A stretch of DNA of 53,470 nucleotides from Atkinsonella hypoxylon (GCA_000729835.1 JFHB01000207.1:1-53470), one strand, 5' to 3'; shown: positions 11,416 to 24,902, counted from the first letter of the stretch. Notes: generated from the sequence alone by a model not told the origin. Numbers and translations are program-made.

Positions 11416-12212
11416 ATAGATTTTATAATAGATTTACTAGTGCTAAACTAGGCTATACTCTCTTACTTAATAGTTATTACTAATTAACTTTTAAAGTATA
11501 TATAGTTAAAAGCAATAACCTCTATAGAAGTAAAGAAATATACCTAAAGGTTTAAGTATTATTAGTAGTAGTTCTATAGGTTCCTAAAATAAATTATCTC
11601 TAACTACAGTTTAAACTAATTAAGTACCTTTTAAACTACTCTTTATTGCTTTATTAGAATTAAATAATTACTATTTACTTTCTATTACTTATAAATAAAT
11701 AGTAGAATAAAGAGAGTTAATTAAGAAGTATAGGCAATTCTATAGGTTATAGTTGCCTTTTTGCAGTTTAACTAGTCTAAATATCTCTCTATATACTAGC
11801 TAGCTATTAATAATAAGAACTCCTTAGTAATAGATATAAGCTTAAACTAAGTAATATATAGGTATAATATAGACCTTATCTAGAAGCTTATAGATAAAGA
11901 GAAGTCTTAAGTTTTATATAAAGAATAAGCTTTAGTATTCTTTAAATAACTATAGAAGAGTATAAATATTGCTTAAGCTATAATTAACTTTACCTAATAA
12001 AGATAGTAAGAGCAGTTAAATAGAAGCTATAAGCTAGTAGAATAGTATAAGGTAGAGAACTTAGTTTAGCTAATACTTTATTATATTAAGATAAACTACT
12101 TAAGTTAAAAACTTAATTAAGTTATAGTAAAGTATATAGTTATAAATATACTAATACCTTTAACTATAAAATTAAATATTTTACTAGAAATTTACCTAGT
12201 TTTCTATATTAA
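11416..12212 (+). pseudogene. Element D: Ty3/gypsy integrase C-terminal part
   Basis: Reading the frame that starts at 11431 and treating TAA/TAG as mutated Gln/Trp codons gives an integrase tail. It ends with V-E-N-L-V-(W) at 12052-12069, the VGDxVWL motif that opens the integrase C-terminal barrel. The YIKIN and KLN residues that follow match the family's RNIKTxRPSKKLD pattern, and the segment then runs to a FHV-like end at the A2 insertion site. The frame continues exactly across A2 when one ATTAA copy is removed, into a chromodomain at 22.27 kb. D is therefore an older chromovirus distinct from A and B. Its 5' part is beyond B1, outside the window. Confidence 0.78.
12208..12212. repeat. 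Target site duplication of A2, left copy (ATTAA)
   Basis: ATTAA at 12208-12212 recurs exactly at 22163-22167 after the 3' LTR of A2. Removing one copy restores the D integrase frame. Confidence 0.94.
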
Positions 12213-12455
12213 TGTTACGGGATAATCATACAGACCCGCAGGTCACTAGTGCACGTGACCGCAATTATGTATAAGTAGTCAGAAGCAACACTTAGGTAGT
12301 TAGATTGAACAATTAACTATTATTTACTAGAATACTATTACTAGATACTCCCTACAGCAACTCTTATAACTTCTCTTATAAATCTTTATATAACCTATTA
12401 AATCTAATAACCTATTGTTACTTCTAATAAACCTATATTAGATTCTACTGTAATA
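12213..12455 (+). repeat. 5' LTR of A2 (243 bp)
   Basis: It starts with an unmutated TGTTACGGGATAATC and keeps CA/TG words for the first ~90 bases. Its inner end reads ACTGTAATA instead of ACCGTAACA and is fully RIPped. The sequence just after it (AGTAGTAGTAATTAC, probably AGTGGTGGTGATTAC before mutation) is where the primer binding site should be; I could not match it to a tRNA. Confidence 0.95.
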
Positions 12456-15400
12456 AGTAGTAGTAATTACTTCTAATTGTTACTAACCCTCCTTAAGCTT
12501 AAAAAGCTAAAATTGCAATATTTAAGATAGAGTAACTTTAGAAGAAGCTTAGTAGAAGGAATTATATTCCTTTTACTAATAGAGAACTTAAAACTATATA
12601 TTAATTCTATAAATTTTACCGCTAAAATCTAGATTTCTAGATTTAAAAAAGGGATTTTATACCTTAGGAAAAAAGAAGCTTACTACTTTATTTTACTTAC
12701 TATAAATTTATTAATAAATAGCTTAAATTATATAACTAACTTAAGCTAGTAGAACTACTTTCTTACTAGAATACTATTAATACTTCTACAGTATAGTAGG
12801 TATAGAGGTAGGTTAATAGAATTATTAATAAGGCTAAATCTACTAAACTCCTTATAGATTTACTAACAGTAATACTAAAAGGAAAAGCTAAGGCTAGATT
12901 ATCTAGATCTAACAGCTTAGAAAACACTATCTATAAAGCTAGTGCTAGTTCTACCTAGGATATTAAAGGAAAGTAAGTATAAAGATCTAGATTTATACTG
13001 CTTACTAAGGACCTAGATCTATTAGATATACCTTAAACCGCTAGGAAGAACTTACTAATTAAAGAACTAACTAAAATCTTACTACTTTTATAGGCTTACT
13101 AAAGGTTTTATACCTTTAAGCTAGAGTATAAAGTAGAGAAAGTAGTAGATTTACTTAAAAAAGGGAACCTTTTACTAGAATAGCTTATAGGTTTTTCTAT
13201 AGAAATTAGTAGGTAAATTAGTAGAATTAAGGGAGAATTAATTAATAAAATTAGTAGATTATAGAGAGAATTAAACAATAAAATTGCTGCTCTTTAGGTA
13301 GAGCAACAATACTTAGCCTAAAAGATAAAGACTATACCTAAGCCTTAGGATAGATACAATAGATAATACTATACCTAATAAGGCTTTTAGCTTAAGGATT
13401 ATAGGTAAAGGGCTTTTAATTCTTACTTACCTCTAAAAGATAACTAAAACTAAAAGTAAGGTTAAAAGCAACCTTTAGGTAAAGAAAACTATATAATATA
13501 GGGATACCTTAAACACTTTAGTACTTTTCTAAAAGAATAGAAGCTACTATAATTTCTAAAGAATCTATTAAAGCAATACTACAATAGTAAGGCTAAGAAG
13601 AGCTAAGATACTAAAAAAGACTAGAATTAAGCATTTAGTAACTTTAAATATTAGTATATAAATTAATAGGTACTACACTATATTAGAAACAATAATCTCT
13701 AGCTAAATCTAGTAAATAAAAGGCTAAATTTACGTTAGAAATAGAATAACTAAGGTAATATATAGTCTTAAACCCTTAAGGAATAAATAGATTTTATATA
13801 GAAGATTACTAATATTAGTTACTTTAAACCCTTTAACAATAGAAATGTCTATAAGCTAATTTTATATAAAGAAAAGTACACTATTTTCTATAATATAGAG
13901 CTATAGATCTAAGCTGTTAAAGACTACTATAGCTATAGTGCAATTAACGCCTAAGAAGCTATTTACATTAAGCTCTAAACCCTCTTTAAAGGGAATACAT
14001 TAATATAGTATAAATAGTATCTAGATTACTATAAAAAAACAGCTATTTTTAGCAGTTTAAACTCTATTTATACTGCTATTTATAAAGAATTTAGTATATA
14101 GATCTAGGATGCAATAATATAGCTAGATTTAGCTAAGTTTATAGAGTAAAATATAATTAAAGAAAAATTATTTAGGGAATTTACCTCTAGAGTATTTTAA
14201 TATACCTATATAAATAGTAAAACTACTAATCTTTAGCTTCTTTTAAGACTCTATTATAAGTTATACCTAGGATTATAATAGCTATACTTAATTTTAACAG
14301 TAAAAGACCTAAGATCTATATATATTACTATAGTAAATAATAAGGTTAAGGATCTATAAGAATGCCTTAAGGATTTAAAAAAACAATAAAAGTTAGAAGA
14401 CTATAAGGAAGATACTAATACCTACTATACTTAAAGTAAATTTAATAGTAAGAACTCTAAAAACAATAAAATAGCCTAAGGTAACTAAGCTAATTAGAAT
14501 AAAAGCAATAGTTAATTTTAATTTTAACCTTTATTCTATAAAAATTACTAGAATAATTATACTTAATACCTACTGTAAAACTAAAGGAATTAGCTACTAA
14601 AAGAGTAGTAACTTTAGCCTTAATAGAACTAGAATTTAGGGGCTAGCTAGAATTATTAACTAAAGCTATAGTATTCTTAGTAGCTTTAACGTTTTTAACA
14701 ATAAAGCTTACTATAGAATAATAAGGAATATACTTATATAATAACGTTTAAAGATAAATTTAACTAAAAAGACTATAAGAAGTACCTTAAAAGCTATAGA
14801 TACTAGCTAATAGAAGAAGAAGAAATAGTTAATGCTAAGGAACTACTAACTAGCCTAGAATTTAACTTTATTAAAACCTATTTTACTAAAAGTAAAGAAA
14901 AGTAAAAGAAAAAGGTTTAAATAAAGGTAAACTAAAAGGATTTATAAGGAATCTAAATAAAGTAAGTAGTTAAAGTAGTTATAAAGCTATAGCTTATTAA
15001 ATCTAGTATTTTAAAGTTAAATTCCTTTCTAAAGATTCCTATTTAATTCTATAATAAAGGACTATTATATTAGATCTACCTAGATACTAAAACCTCTTTA
15101 GTGCTAGTTAATAAAGTATAGTTAACTTAGTTTAGTTAGAATATAAAATAGGCAAAAATAGAGCTAAAACTAGTTACTAGAGTGCAATTGTTCTTCTATA
15201 TCTTTAAGACAGCTACATTTAACTTCTATATCTCTAGATCTATATATAGCATGCCTATAACTAGCTATTTTATAGTTATAGCTAATGTAATAAGTAACTT
15301 AAGGCTAAAGCTCCTTTTAGGTTTAACCTTCCTCTATAATTATAGTGTTAAAATTAATTTTATTTGCTCTAGGGCTACTATTAGGTCTATTTATAATATA

Positions 15401-18400
15401 GTTATAGAAATAGGTATCTTCTAGCTAATTTTAAAGATTTTACATTAGAATATAACAGCAGTATAAGCTGTAATAATTCCGCTAAAATTATAGAAGTATA
15501 TTCTAGTTAAATAGAAGAAGGTACTAGCTAATAAAAAGGCTACTGCCTACTATATATACTTAAAATCTAACCTTATCCTAGATATATTGCTTAGTATAAC
15601 TAACTAGAAATAAATAGTAGCCTATAACTATTTAGATAAATTTATTATAATCTAGAAAAATTAGAAGGTTGCTTATCTTTAGTATAATAAAGAGCTTAAG
15701 GCTAACTATATAATTATAAACCTATTTAATTTATATATATATTTTTCTAAGGATATTGTACCTAATAATAGTTTATTACCTACAGAAGATTATAAAATAT
15801 AGAAAGAAGGTAATAGTAGTAAATTTAACCCTAAGAAAGTTAATAACAGTATCTTTATATATAGAATCTCTTATTTTAAGGATATACTATATATCTATAA
15901 TAAATATAAAGTTAAGGTAGAAAACTTAAACCTAAATATTATAGCTAAACTTATTAACTTAATAAATAAATATAATATTTATTATAATAGAGGTATTATT
16001 CCTATACCTAAAGACTAGTATATAAGAGTAAATCTAGTAAATAAATAGTAGAAGCAGCTAAAACCTATTTAAATCTACCTACTAGAAGCTAAAGATAAAG
16101 CTAAACTAGATAAGGTTTATAATAAGCTATATTTAAGTAAAAAGATATTATATTTAAACAACTTAGTAGCTATAGCCTACCTAGCCTTTATAGTGTAGAT
16201 TAAAACCTTAATAGAAAGAAAAGAATAAGTTATAGTTAATATAAAGCTGCTTAATAGTATAGTAATACTAGATATATACTTCCTACTAGATTAATTAAAC
16301 ATTATAGTAGATATATATAGTAAGAAGATGTTTTTGCTCTTTAATACATTAGGGTTTTTCTACTAGCTTTCTATAAGATAAAAGTACTAATCTTATATAG
16401 TAGTAATATTAAAATAAGGATTAAAAGCATTAAATATAGCGTTTATAGGCTTTAAGAATGCACTAGCTTTTGCTTAATAGTATATAGACTAATTATTTTA
16501 AAAGCATTAGTATTTTATATAAATCTATATTAATAACATTATTGTATTCTCTAACTCTACTAAAGACTACCTTATATACCTTAATATAGTCTTATTAATT
16601 CTAGAGAAAAATAAGTTAATAATAGCTATAAAGAAGTTATTTATAGGCTACTTAGCTATTTAGCTGTTAGGTTTTATTGTTAATAGTAATAGAATTATTA
16701 ATATAAATAATAGGCTAAAAGCTTTTTAAAAACTTAAGTTTCTAGTAGATTTTATAAATCTAAAGACCTTTATTAGTATAGCTAGCTTTTTATAGAAGAG
16801 TATTCTATAGTTTAATATATAAATTTACTTACTATAGAAATAAAAGACTACTCTACTATAAGAGCTTTATAAGAAAGGCTTAGCTAATAGTTTACTAAAA
16901 CTAATATACTAAAAGAAAGCTTAAGAAGTAACGTTTTTACTAAAACTTAAGGAAAAGAAGGCATTTTAAGAGGTAAAAGTATACCTTAATAAAAACACTA
17001 TTCTATAGCACTATAACTCTAGTAAGTATTTATTCTTTAAAGTTAACGCTTATAAAGAAGAATTTAGGCTCTTTATCTTCTAGCTTATAAGTAAATAGAA
17101 TAGTTATAGTATACTTAATAAAGATATTAAAAATAATTAGCTTTAACTAATTCTTTTTCTCTTAAGATACACTTTTAACCTAAAGAAATGCTATAGATTA
17201 ACTAAGGTAAAGGTAGCTATAATTATATAAAGTGTCTAAAAGCTATAGAAAATAGTTTAATTTAACTACTACACTATTAATATTATTATAGATTACTTAC
17301 TAGCAAAAGGGATTATTAAATATACCTTACTTACTATAATAGATCTAGATAAAGCTAACCTAAAATTAGCTAAAGTAGCTAATTATTTATTGCAATTTAA
17401 CCTAAGAGTCTTCTATATACTAGAAGTACTAAATATAGTGCTAAATATACTCTCTAGGTTACTAGTTACAGTTTTATACTAAGAGAAGGCTTATAACAGT
17501 AAATTTAATAAGCTTAATATAAATGCGTTTTTTGCTAAAGAATGTAGTGCTATAGTAGTATTAAATAAAGGTTTAAAAGAGGAAATTATCTAAGGCTATA
17601 GTTTTAATCTAAAGCTTAGTAGAATTATAGAAGGTATTAAGGACTTTTGCAAAAAGTAGAATTAGTAAAATTAATAAAGAAGACTAAGGATTCTACTGTA
17701 TAAATAGACTCTATAAAACAATAGACTTTTGTACTATTATAATAGAAAAGGCCTATTCTAACTATATATACCTATAAAGGTTATAGGATTTATCCTTAAA
17801 ATAGTTTATAACAATTAGAACTATTTTAGTGCCTATAGAGGAGCAGTAGAATTATAGGTAGTTTACTTTCTGTAGATATATAAGTAGATTTAAGCCTATA
17901 TTGCTTACTGCTGTATCTATAAAGAAAATGTAATTAACTACAGTAAGCTGCTAAAGGAATTAAGGTTATTAGAGTTAGTTCTAACTCCCTTCTATATAAT
18001 TTCGCTTAATTTTATTATTAATATACCTAAAGTTAGCTTAATAAACACCTTATAGCAAAAAGATAGATATAGCTTCTATAACTTACTATATTTAGTAAAT
18101 TGCCTATTTAGTAAGTAAATAATCCTTATACTTAAGTATATAATATATACAGTAGAAATTTAGGTAGAACTACTCTTATAGATACTATATTTATTAAACT
18201 AAGGCCTTCCTAAGCAGATTATAAGCAACTAAGACCTAAAGTTTATTTTTAACGTTTAAAGAAGTATATTTACCTAAATTAGAAGTAAATTGCTTATAGC
18301 TATAGCTTACTACCTATAGATAGATAGAACAGCTAAATAAAAGAATTAAATAGTTATTATTACTGTTTAATACTATATAGTTATAAATCTAGATACACTA

Positions 18401-19250
18401 TAGACTATAATACTTCTAGCACTATAGCACTAACTTAATAATGCAGTAGTAGCTAGTATAGAGATTTCCTTTAACAAACTTATATATAGTTTCTAACTAG
18501 CTACTGTTATTAATTTAATCTAATTAGATAACGTTTCTAGCAATAGAACAGACGTAAGCAATATAGCTATACTTTAGAAGCTATACTAGCAAGAGGTAGA
18601 AATAGCTATTAGTATAGTAAATGCCTTAAGCAAGATTAAATATAACGCTTAGTATAAGCCTATTAACATTAAAGTAGAGAATATAGTCTACCTATAATTA
18701 TACTAAGGATATATACTTCTAGGAAAGCTAAAAAAGAAATAGTTTTCTTAATAAGTAAAGCTATATAAGGTTCTTATAAAAGTAAGCTTATTATTATTTT
18801 ACCTAGATTTCCTACTAGATTTATATATACACCTAGTAGTATTAGTAGCTTACCTTTAGAAGCTAAGATAAAGTAAAGACCCTTTTAACTAAAAAGAGTA
18901 ACTATTACTGCTAATTGCAATAAAAGGGTTTAGTATAAAGAACTATTAAGAAATTAAGCGAATTTACACCTATTAAATCTAACGTTTCTACAGTAGATTA
19001 AGTAAGCTATATTTAGAATTCCTTATATAATAGAAAAGGTTCTTTACTAAAGATAACTAATAGATTTCTAAAGATAAGCTTAAAGTTAATACTTCTAAAA
19101 TTATAAATAAATATTTATAGAAGCACTCTATAAATTAGAAAGAAAAGTATTAGTGTTATTAGAAGAGTAATATAGCCTACTAAAAAACCCTAAATTAGCT
19201 AGTAGAAGCCTACTATTAACTCTTTTCCTTATAAGTCTTAATTTCCTTTA
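12456..19250 (+). pseudogene. A2 gag-pol remnant (gag, protease, RT, RNase H, integrase, chromodomain)
   Basis: A single frame (codons starting at positions that leave remainder 2 on division by 3) carries all domains. The gag region ends with charged sequence near 14.1-14.5 kb. The retropepsin triad lies at 15083-15091 as D-T-K (from D-T-G), followed by an 80-codon open stretch at 15182-15424. The reverse transcriptase YIDD box is at 16526-16537, now Y-I-N-N (GAC to AAC), after GFKN and before VFSNST. The RNase H and connection run to about 17.5 kb, and the integrase core spans about 17.65-18.4 kb. LQHQLNNAV follows at about 18.42 kb and a chromodomain at about 18.99-19.12 kb. The polyprotein would have been roughly 2,200 residues. 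The start codon cannot be located with confidence, and TAA/TAG stops occur every few codons. Confidence 0.85.
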
Positions 19251-19577
19251 TTATATAATAGATTATTTAAATCTCTTAGTATCTCTTTCTTTATTTCCTT
19301 ATTTATTATTATTAAAACTATTAAAATTAATCTATATTATAGAATTATAGAAGGTTAAGAAGAAAACACCTATAAATCTATATACTATTGTTTTAACCTA
19401 CTTTTTCTGTAAATTTACCTTTACTTTTACGAATTTTTATACTTTCTACTATATAACCTTTTCCTTATACCTTTATATATTATAAAGTCTTTATAAATTT
19501 ATTAATACTATTATAGCTATTACTCTTTCTATCCTCTTAAGCTATTATTTAGCTACTTTTAACAGTTAAACACTAGA

Positions 19578-21932
19578 ATACTACACTAAGGGTAATAGAC
19601 TGTCTATAGAGTAAATTCCTATAGCTTATAGAACTAACTAGCCTCTATAGAGCTACTTCTAGCTCCTTCTATTCCCTTTATAGAAAATCTACTACTATTA
19701 TTCTTTTCTTTTAGTAGTTTAGAATTATTAATTCTAGTAAACCTAAATAGCTTATTCTAAGAAAAGAATAATAATAGTAACTATACTTAAGCTATAATAC
19801 TACTACTATTTAAACCTAAAGAAGAATATATTGCTTCTAATATATATATTAATTATAATAATAGTTTTAACGCTAAAAGTAAAGGTTTTAAGTTTAAGGA
19901 GTAAGAATATAACTATAAAGGTAATATAGTAGCTATAGAGCTAAACAACATTAAAACTTATTTTATATTACTTAATTTCTGCTGCCTATATAGCACTTTT
20001 AGTAGGCCTAGAAGTGCTAAGAGCACCCTAAAAGTTAATAAGTTTATCCTTAGTACTATTTCTATAGAAATTAAAGATAATATTAATATTACTAATGTAG
20101 AGCCTATTATAGAAGACTATAGTTAGTATTACTACACTAATAGAGCTAAAGAAAAGGTATAGAATATAGAAAATACTATTTACACTTATACCTATAAATT
20201 TGCCCTTAAAGGCAGTATAATAAATAAAACTAGTATTAAGGTCTCTAAAGATAATATATATTACTTACTCTAGTAGAATACAGTAATATATATCTTTAAG
20301 ATTTACAATAACTATAAAGTAAAGCGCTAGAACTAGCAATATAAAGGTAAAGATGCTAAAGCATCTATAGATAACGCTAAAGTAGCTAGAAGAGGCAAGA
20401 TATAAGCAAAAGCAGCTGCTACTATATACTATAGTAGCAATATAGTAAAAAAAGGTAAGGAAACTATTACTATAGATTTATCTACTAGTTTACTGTTATA
20501 AATAGCGTTACTTACTATCTACTTCTCTAATAAATTTAGTAGAATTAATAGCACTATTATAGGTGCTTTAGCTAGTATTAGCTATATAGACTTACTCTTT
20601 ATTCTATTAGCTAAGGTGCAATTCTAGAGCTAGTGTAATAGTTTTCTTTAGGAGAAGTATAAATTTAACGCTAAGGAAATAATTAAAGTCTACCTTAAGG
20701 ATACTTCTATAGGTAGTAATGCTATATAGAAGCAACTTAACCTCTATATTACTAAAATTAATAAGTTAAATAAAAAGATTAACTAGATTAAAATAGAGGC
20801 TAAAGGAGGTTTATTTAATAAGTAGTTTAATAAATTATAGACTGCTATCTACAGTATATATAACTAACTAAATAGCATAAGTTAATTTAATAAAGGTATT
20901 AATAACGTTATTAATAAAAATAAAACCTTACTAAAGGTTGCTAGTAATATTAATATACTATAGGTAGAAAGTAAATGCCTATAATATAAAATTAACTGCA
21001 TTTATATAGACTTCTTAGAACGCTTAGCTAACTAGCCTATTGCTGCATAAGGCCTCTTTAGTAATAGATTTAGCACTATTTAATATAGAAGAAGTGCTTA
21101 ATTTATACTAATTAACTTATCTTTAATGTATTTCTCTCTATTAATTCTATAAAAGATACTTTCTGCAGTAAAGCTAACGCTAACTAAGGTAAAAACGCTA
21201 ACTAAGAGGCTAGCTGTAGATAAACTAGTAAAAACGCCTATTAAGCGTAAGACTAGCGCCTTTTAGGCAAAACTCTCTCTAAAGCCGCTAAAAATATCCT
21301 TTAGCTTTACTTTCTAGAGAGAACTAACAGCTTACTATAACTAACTAATAATTTACTGCTATTACTAATACTTAAGGATTAAAATAAGCTGTATATATAT
21401 AAAGAAATGCACTAAAGGGATCTAATAGAAAATTTACTTTAATATAGATTAATTTTTAATGCTTTTAACACTATATAGAATAATCTTATATAAAGAATGT
21501 ACTATATAGATTTAATAAATTAGCTTTATTATATAAGATTAATTTATAGGATTTAACATTATCTAGAATAATTTTGCGCAACTTTACTTATATATAGAAT
21601 ATAGAATAAGCTTTAACGCTCTATTAGGTCTAAGGAAATCCGTTAATTTAATATATAGATTTAATAGTTACTAAATTATAAGTGTAATTTAGGCATTATA
21701 AGTGCATAGAAAAATATATAAATGTAGCAACCTACACTATAGATTGCACTACAATAACAATAACGTATGCTTATATAATAAAATAATAACTACCTTTCTA
21801 CGCCTTTTATAACAGCTAGATTAACGAGTTATTTAGTTTAATCTAATACGCCTTCTAATAACTAACACTTAATTTTTAGAACAGCTAGAACAGCTAATCT
21901 TTTTTGTAGAGGCAGCACTTATTATAGAATAA
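19578..21932 (+). pseudogene. Family-A downstream ORF, copy in A2
   Basis: This frame has exactly the same length as the A1 copy (2355 bases) from ATA 19578 to TAA 21930-21932, 13 bases into the 3' LTR. Substitutions relative to A1 are mostly C/T and G/A, and no net frameshift separates the copies. The same order of features is visible: hydrophobic N-terminal part, basic stretch followed by a hydrophobic segment, Ile/Leu/Lys-rich coil, low-complexity Lys/Thr/Ser region and a C-terminal part rich in Trp/Gln-type stops. Function is unknown. Confidence 0.75.
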
Positions 21933-22162
21933 TTATATAGACCTATAGGTCACTAGTGCATATAACTGCAATTATATATAAGTAGTTAGAAGCAACACTT
22001 AAGTAGTTAGATTAAACAATTAACTATTATTTACTAAAATACTATTACTAGATGCTCCCTACAGCAACTCTTATGACTCCTCTTATAAATCTTTGCATAA
22101 CCTGTTGAATCCGACAACCTATTGTTACTTCCGATAAACCCGTGTCGAATCACACCGTAACA
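21920..22162 (+). repeat. 3' LTR of A2 (243 bp)
   Basis: The inner start is heavily mutated (TATTATAGAATAATT), but the outer ~85 bases keep CCGATAAACCCGTG and CACACCGTAACA. ATTAA (22163-22167) follows. Confidence 0.95.
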
Positions 22163-22167
22163 ATTAA

Positions 22168-22510
22168 CCTTATTAAGTAAGCAGCAATAAACCCTTTACT
22201 TTCTTAGTAGTTAGTAGATTTAAGACTTAATTCTAAGCTAACTATAATACATATTAACCTATTCCTTAAAGAGTATAGAGTAAAGGAGATTTTAGCTACT
22301 AAAAACACTTTAAGCTAAAAAAGATACTATTAAGTGCTTATTAAGTAGGTAAAATTTATTTAGTTTATATAGAAACTACTAAAAAACTTTCTTAATATAG
22401 AGGTACTAAATTAATTTAAGTTATAGTAAAAGAATGCTTAATTTAATAATAAACCTAGTAAAAGTATAGTAAAATTTTATATAGACTTTAATAATAACTT
22501 AATTATTTTT
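22168..22510 (+). pseudogene. Element D: end of integrase and chromodomain
   Basis: This continues the D frame from 12212. After a short integrase end come E-Y-R-V-K-E-I-L-A at 22271 onward, then RYYQVLIKWVKF, then two Trp-type stops and a KLLKNF stretch leading to EVLNQF at about 22.4 kb. The pattern ExxVxxIL ... YxVKWxGF ... W is a chromodomain. The true stop is obscured, with the frame ending by about 22.5 kb. A second chromovirus family next to family A is consistent with elements that target heterochromatin. Confidence 0.8.
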
Positions 22511-24149
22511 AACTAAAAATAAAAGAAAATAAACTCTCTTTTATAAAGGCCTATATAATTACTATAAAAAAAAAAAAAAAGAAATTCCTTAGTAAGTAGT
22601 AAAGAGGTATTAATGCTTATAGTGTAAAGATATAACTACCTAGAAAGCGCTTTATTGCTCTTTAAGCAGTTGCAAAATAGAAGCTAAAGGAGCTATATAG
22701 TATCTCTAGAGTAGTGTAAAAGCTAAAGCTAGAATAGTAGCGCTAGCAGAAAGTATAAGAGCTAAAGTAGGTAAAAATATAACTAATGCTCTAGATTAAG
22801 GCTTTACTTTAGTAGGTATAAGTAAGAATATAATATCTTAAATAGCTTAGCGCTTTAAGCGTAAAAGTATAATCTTTAAAGGGAAAAAGATAAAGAAAAA
22901 GAAAAAAAAAGGAGCAATAAGTTAAGTTAAGGTTATATACTTTAGGAATATAAATAGTAATTAGCGCTATAAGTAGTTTAAGCTTTTAAGCTCTACTTAA
23001 AGGTAAATATATTTTTAGTATATTACTTTAAGGTTATTCTATAAAGGTAAAGGGATAATATATAGCAGTAAAGAAGCCTTATATAGCAGTAAAGGGGCAG
23101 CAGTAGTAAAGATTAATAGTATACAATAAGGTGTAAATATAGGTAGAAGTAATAATAAAGGTATAGCAATAGTAGCAGTAATAGTAGGTATAAGAAGTAA
23201 TAAGAAGTTATTATTAATATCTATAGAGATATACTTATACTTATTAAGGTTAAACTTATTATTCTTTAGAATAATAGAGGCTATAGTACTCTTATAGATT
23301 ATAGAAAAAAGAAGAGTAAGTATAAAAGAACTATTAGCTTAAGTTATATAATAAAAAGGAAGAGAGAGTGCAACCTTCTCTTTTATATAATTAGCAGTAA
23401 GTATATCCTTAAGTATAATATTATAGTAGTTATATATATTTAAAAACTTATAGGTAAGAATAGTTTAGTAAATAGGCTAGCTAAAGTAAAAGAAGATTAA
23501 TATAGACTTAACTATAAAACTTTAGTTAGTAAGTTTCTATATTTTAGTAAAGTAATACTATAGGTAAGGATACCTAGTAAAGAGGCTTAGATTCTAATTG
23601 CAGCCTCTATACCTCTATATATATAGTTAGTATTCCCTTCTTTAGCTAGAACAATAATTATATAAGCTCTTTTTATAAAGGTTATTGCAATATAGTATAT
23701 AAATATCTTTAAGGATATTACTATTAAATAGCTTTAAATTATTTAAGTCCCTTTATATAAAGAAACTGTAGATATAGCAGCAATAAGGAACTATTAGCGC
23801 TGTAAAAGCAAGAGTAATAGAGGTATTAGCGCTAGTAATATAGCTATTAAAGTTCTAAATGCATTCTAGGTTAATAAAAGGATAAGCTATATATAGATAA
23901 AGGAGCAGTATACTCTAGGCTAATAGAACAATATTTTGCGGTTTTAATTAGCTAGCTACTTATAGTTAAATAAATTCTATTTAGTTACAACAGAAGGGGG
24001 TTCTTTTACGTTAAAAGAAGTAGTAGCAGCTATATAGCGTAAAAAGGAATTTTAGGAAACAATAATAGAATTATTTAGTTATAATATAAAGGTAAAATAA
24101 GATATAAAAGAGAAAGGAAAAGATAAAGGAGAGAGAGAAGGAATTGTTT
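22511..24149. other. Unassigned RIPped sequence downstream of element D
   Basis: I find no recognisable domain or LTR here. Position suggests the 3' untranslated part and possibly the 3' LTR of D, but no TG...CA boundary repeated elsewhere in the window supports that. There is a run of 15 A at 22566-22580 and a purine-rich stretch near 22.86-22.91 kb. A plus-strand frame near 23.58-24.15 kb gives Lys/Glu-rich peptide text, but its stop density is not lower than in other frames. Confidence 0.5.
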
Positions 24150-24378
24150 ATTTTTATATTAGAAACAGCTAAGGGCTAGCTAGTAGTTTATTGCGCGCTA
24201 AAGGGATAACAACAACAACAACTGTTTACGCTCTATACCCTTAACAACACCCTTTATATATAGATAGGTTACGTGCAACTAATAACTGTTTACAACAGCA
24301 ATAGGGACAAGAGAGAGGGAGTGCCTCTTAGTTAACAAAAGAGATTGTTATATAATAATTACTTTAAACATAAGGAGA

Positions 24379-24443
24379 CCTAGGGATATAGGCAGTTTAT
24401 ATGCTAGTAACACTAGCATTACAGCTAGCGCCTATATACTAGG
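24379..24443. repeat. Nested hairpin in the RIP-poor island
   Basis: Outer arms CCTAG...ATATAGGC (24379-24393) and GCCTATAT...CTAGG (24430-24443) pair over 8 and 5 bp around a small internal loop. Inside lies a second perfect stem ATGCTAG/CTAGCAT (24401-24407 and 24413-24419). Confidence 0.75.
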
Positions 24444-24877
24444 TAGATAATTAATAGCTATATATAGAGGCTTATAAGGTAAAGGGGAGCAGAGAGGTTA
24501 ATAGACCCTAGAAGGGTATAATTAAGTAAAGGGGCGTAATTAACCTATTGTAGTGCAACTAATAGGTTGGTTAGCAGGGCAATAGACAGCTGTTGCTAAG
24601 GTGCTATAAGCAATTAGAGGGAAGGGAGGTAGAGCAGATATTTGTTTATATATTAGCTCTATAACACTATATAAACTATAAATAGTACATTAGTGCAGCA
24701 AGAGAATAGCTAGAGTAAAGCGCCTAGGCGCAAACGTTATAACCCTACTTTTTATAAGTAAATAATAGAGAAAATATAAAGAGAGAGCAAATAGGGAATT
24801 AGCTGTAATTTATAGCACCTACTAAAGACAATAAAGGGATTGTTATAGAGGCTAAGAGGAGAAGGAGGGTATATTAT

Positions 24878-24902
24878 AGACTTAAGCCTTAAGCTTAAGT
24901 CT
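24878..24902. repeat. Perfect 10-bp inverted repeat with 5-base loop
   Basis: AGACTTAAGC (24878-24887) and GCTTAAGTCT (24893-24902) are exact complements separated by CTTAA. There is no T-run directly after, so terminator function is not indicated. Confidence 0.8.

Larger units (their letters stand above)
12213..22162 (+). mobile_element. A2: full-length family-A Ty3/gypsy chromovirus (9.95 kb)
   Basis: A2 has two 243-bp LTRs (12213-12455, 21920-22162) flanked by ATTAA. The internal order is gag, protease, reverse transcriptase, RNase H, integrase and chromodomain in one frame, followed by the extra ORF at 19578-21932. Domain order RT-RH-INT defines Ty3/gypsy, and the C-terminal chromodomain places it among chromoviruses. 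It is the only complete family-A copy in the window. RIP is heavy except within about 90 bases of both outer ends. Confidence 0.94.

Noticed and set aside
14520..14570. Zinc knuckle in A2 gag
   Set aside because: Spacing of the Cys/His-derived codons does not fit C-x2-C-x4-H-x4-C well; too uncertain to annotate.
23580..24150. Possible coding frame with Lys/Glu-rich text
   Set aside because: Stop density is similar in other frames and no domain is recognised.
24208..24222. (AAC)5 run as a significant satellite
   Set aside because: A short microsatellite only; kept as a detail of the island.
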